From CAXBES01 sp965367015 (GTDB lineage: Bacteria; Bacteroidota; Bacteroidia; Flavobacteriales; Flavobacteriaceae): DNA of 5,778 nucleotides. The notes beneath the pieces were generated by a model. That model was given only the letters and a program-made list of their open reading frames with translations, made no database searches and was not told the DNA's origin. Shown one piece after another: positions 5,641 through 5,778 of the stretch. The stretch lies in assembly GCA_965367015.1 (NCBI GenBank), contig CBDUGY010000147.1, forward strand, positions 1-5,778. Reading direction: 5' to 3'. Every line of letters starts with the position of its first letter. The first letter of the stretch is position 1. A program made the translations under genes and the position numbers.

Positions 5641-5664
5641 ATAATATACCAAACGGTATATTAT
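5641..5664. promoter_or_regulatory. TetR operator O2 in the tetR promoter (10-bp arms, 4-bp centre)
   Basis: ATAATATACC (5641-5650) and its exact reverse complement GGTATATTAT (5655-5664) flank the centre AAAC. The core TATACC-N4-GGTATA is identical in arm sequence and spacing to the palindrome at 4984-4999. It lies directly upstream of the tetR -7 box, indicating negative autoregulation. Confidence 0.85.
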
Positions 5665-5670
5665 TTATCC

Positions 5671-5702
5671 AAAAAAACCGCCCGGATAACACGCCGGGCG
5701 GT
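5671..5702 (-). terminator. Intrinsic terminator for a minus-strand gene entering from the right
   Basis: ACCGCCCGG (5677-5685) pairs with CCGGGCGGT (5694-5702) over an 8-nt loop. On the minus strand the stem is followed by seven T (complement of the A-run 5671-5677). On the plus strand the stem is followed by TCTTCACT without a T-run, so termination is in the minus direction. It isolates tetR from upstream transcription. Confidence 0.85.
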
Positions 5703-5707
5703 CTTCA

Positions 5708-5778
5708 CTAACCAACCAAATTATGAAATGAGTTTTTAAGGAACTTCATTTTGGTATATTCGGGACGGAAATCATGTC
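5708..5778 (-). CDS. Possible C-terminal end of a minus-strand protein (runs off right edge)
   Basis: One minus-strand frame is open from the right edge to TAG at 5708-5710, giving 22 residues that begin HDFRPEYTKM and end in FHNLVG. The stop is 5 bases before the terminator hairpin at 5677-5702, which is the arrangement expected at a gene end. The other two minus frames stop at once or within a dozen codons. The fragment is too short to assign a family, and an untranslated 3' region of a gene ending further right is the alternative. Confidence 0.4.
   Translation of the reverse strand, partial: HDFRPEYTKMKFLKNSFHNLVG

Noticed and set aside
5723..5731. Plus-strand ATG after the GC-rich hairpin, resembling a leader plus gene start
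   Set aside because: The frame is ATG-AAA-TGA and stops at once. The hairpin T-run is on the minus strand, which better fits a terminator for a gene coming from the right.

Overview
The window looks like ordinary chromosomal DNA from a member of the Bacteroidota, most likely a marine or soil Flavobacteriaceae. The evidence is the AT-rich sequence, start codons without Shine-Dalgarno sequences, several TAnnTTTG -7 promoter boxes typical of this phylum, and phylum-typical families (DUF5686 outer-membrane protein, DUF6503-like lipoprotein, DUF3887-M23 peptidase). The genus cannot be fixed from the sequence.

Left part (1-2449, all minus strand): a secreted M23 metallopeptidase, then smpB 19 bp downstream, then the N-terminal 309 residues of a DUF5686/carboxypeptidase-regulatory-like outer-membrane protein that runs off the left edge. 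Middle part (2450-3790): a plus-strand DUF6503-like lipoprotein converges with a minus-strand histidine-phosphatase lipoprotein, and their stop codons overlap by 4 bp. A 265-bp divergent spacer (3791-4055) follows. It carries three TTAACA hexamers at an exact 10-bp period, a possible response-regulator site, upstream of a 61-aa CsbD-like stress protein. The csbD-like gene ends in a strong intrinsic terminator.

Right part (4299-5778, all minus strand): a TetR-family repressor, a hotdog-fold acyl-CoA thioesterase and a previously unlisted 44-codon single-helix membrane ORF lie head to tail and stop at the csbD terminator from the other side. The same palindrome, TATACC-N4-GGTATA, lies just upstream of the tetR -7 box and again just before the thioesterase start. 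This indicates an autoregulated repressor that also controls the thioesterase. A GC-rich intrinsic terminator separates this unit from a minus-strand gene that seems to end at 5708 and enters from the right edge.

No mobile element, CRISPR array, tRNA or rRNA was seen. The most interesting parts are the TetR-operator-thioesterase-small-membrane-protein unit and the phased TTAACA repeats. I see no evidence for a dramatic novel system.
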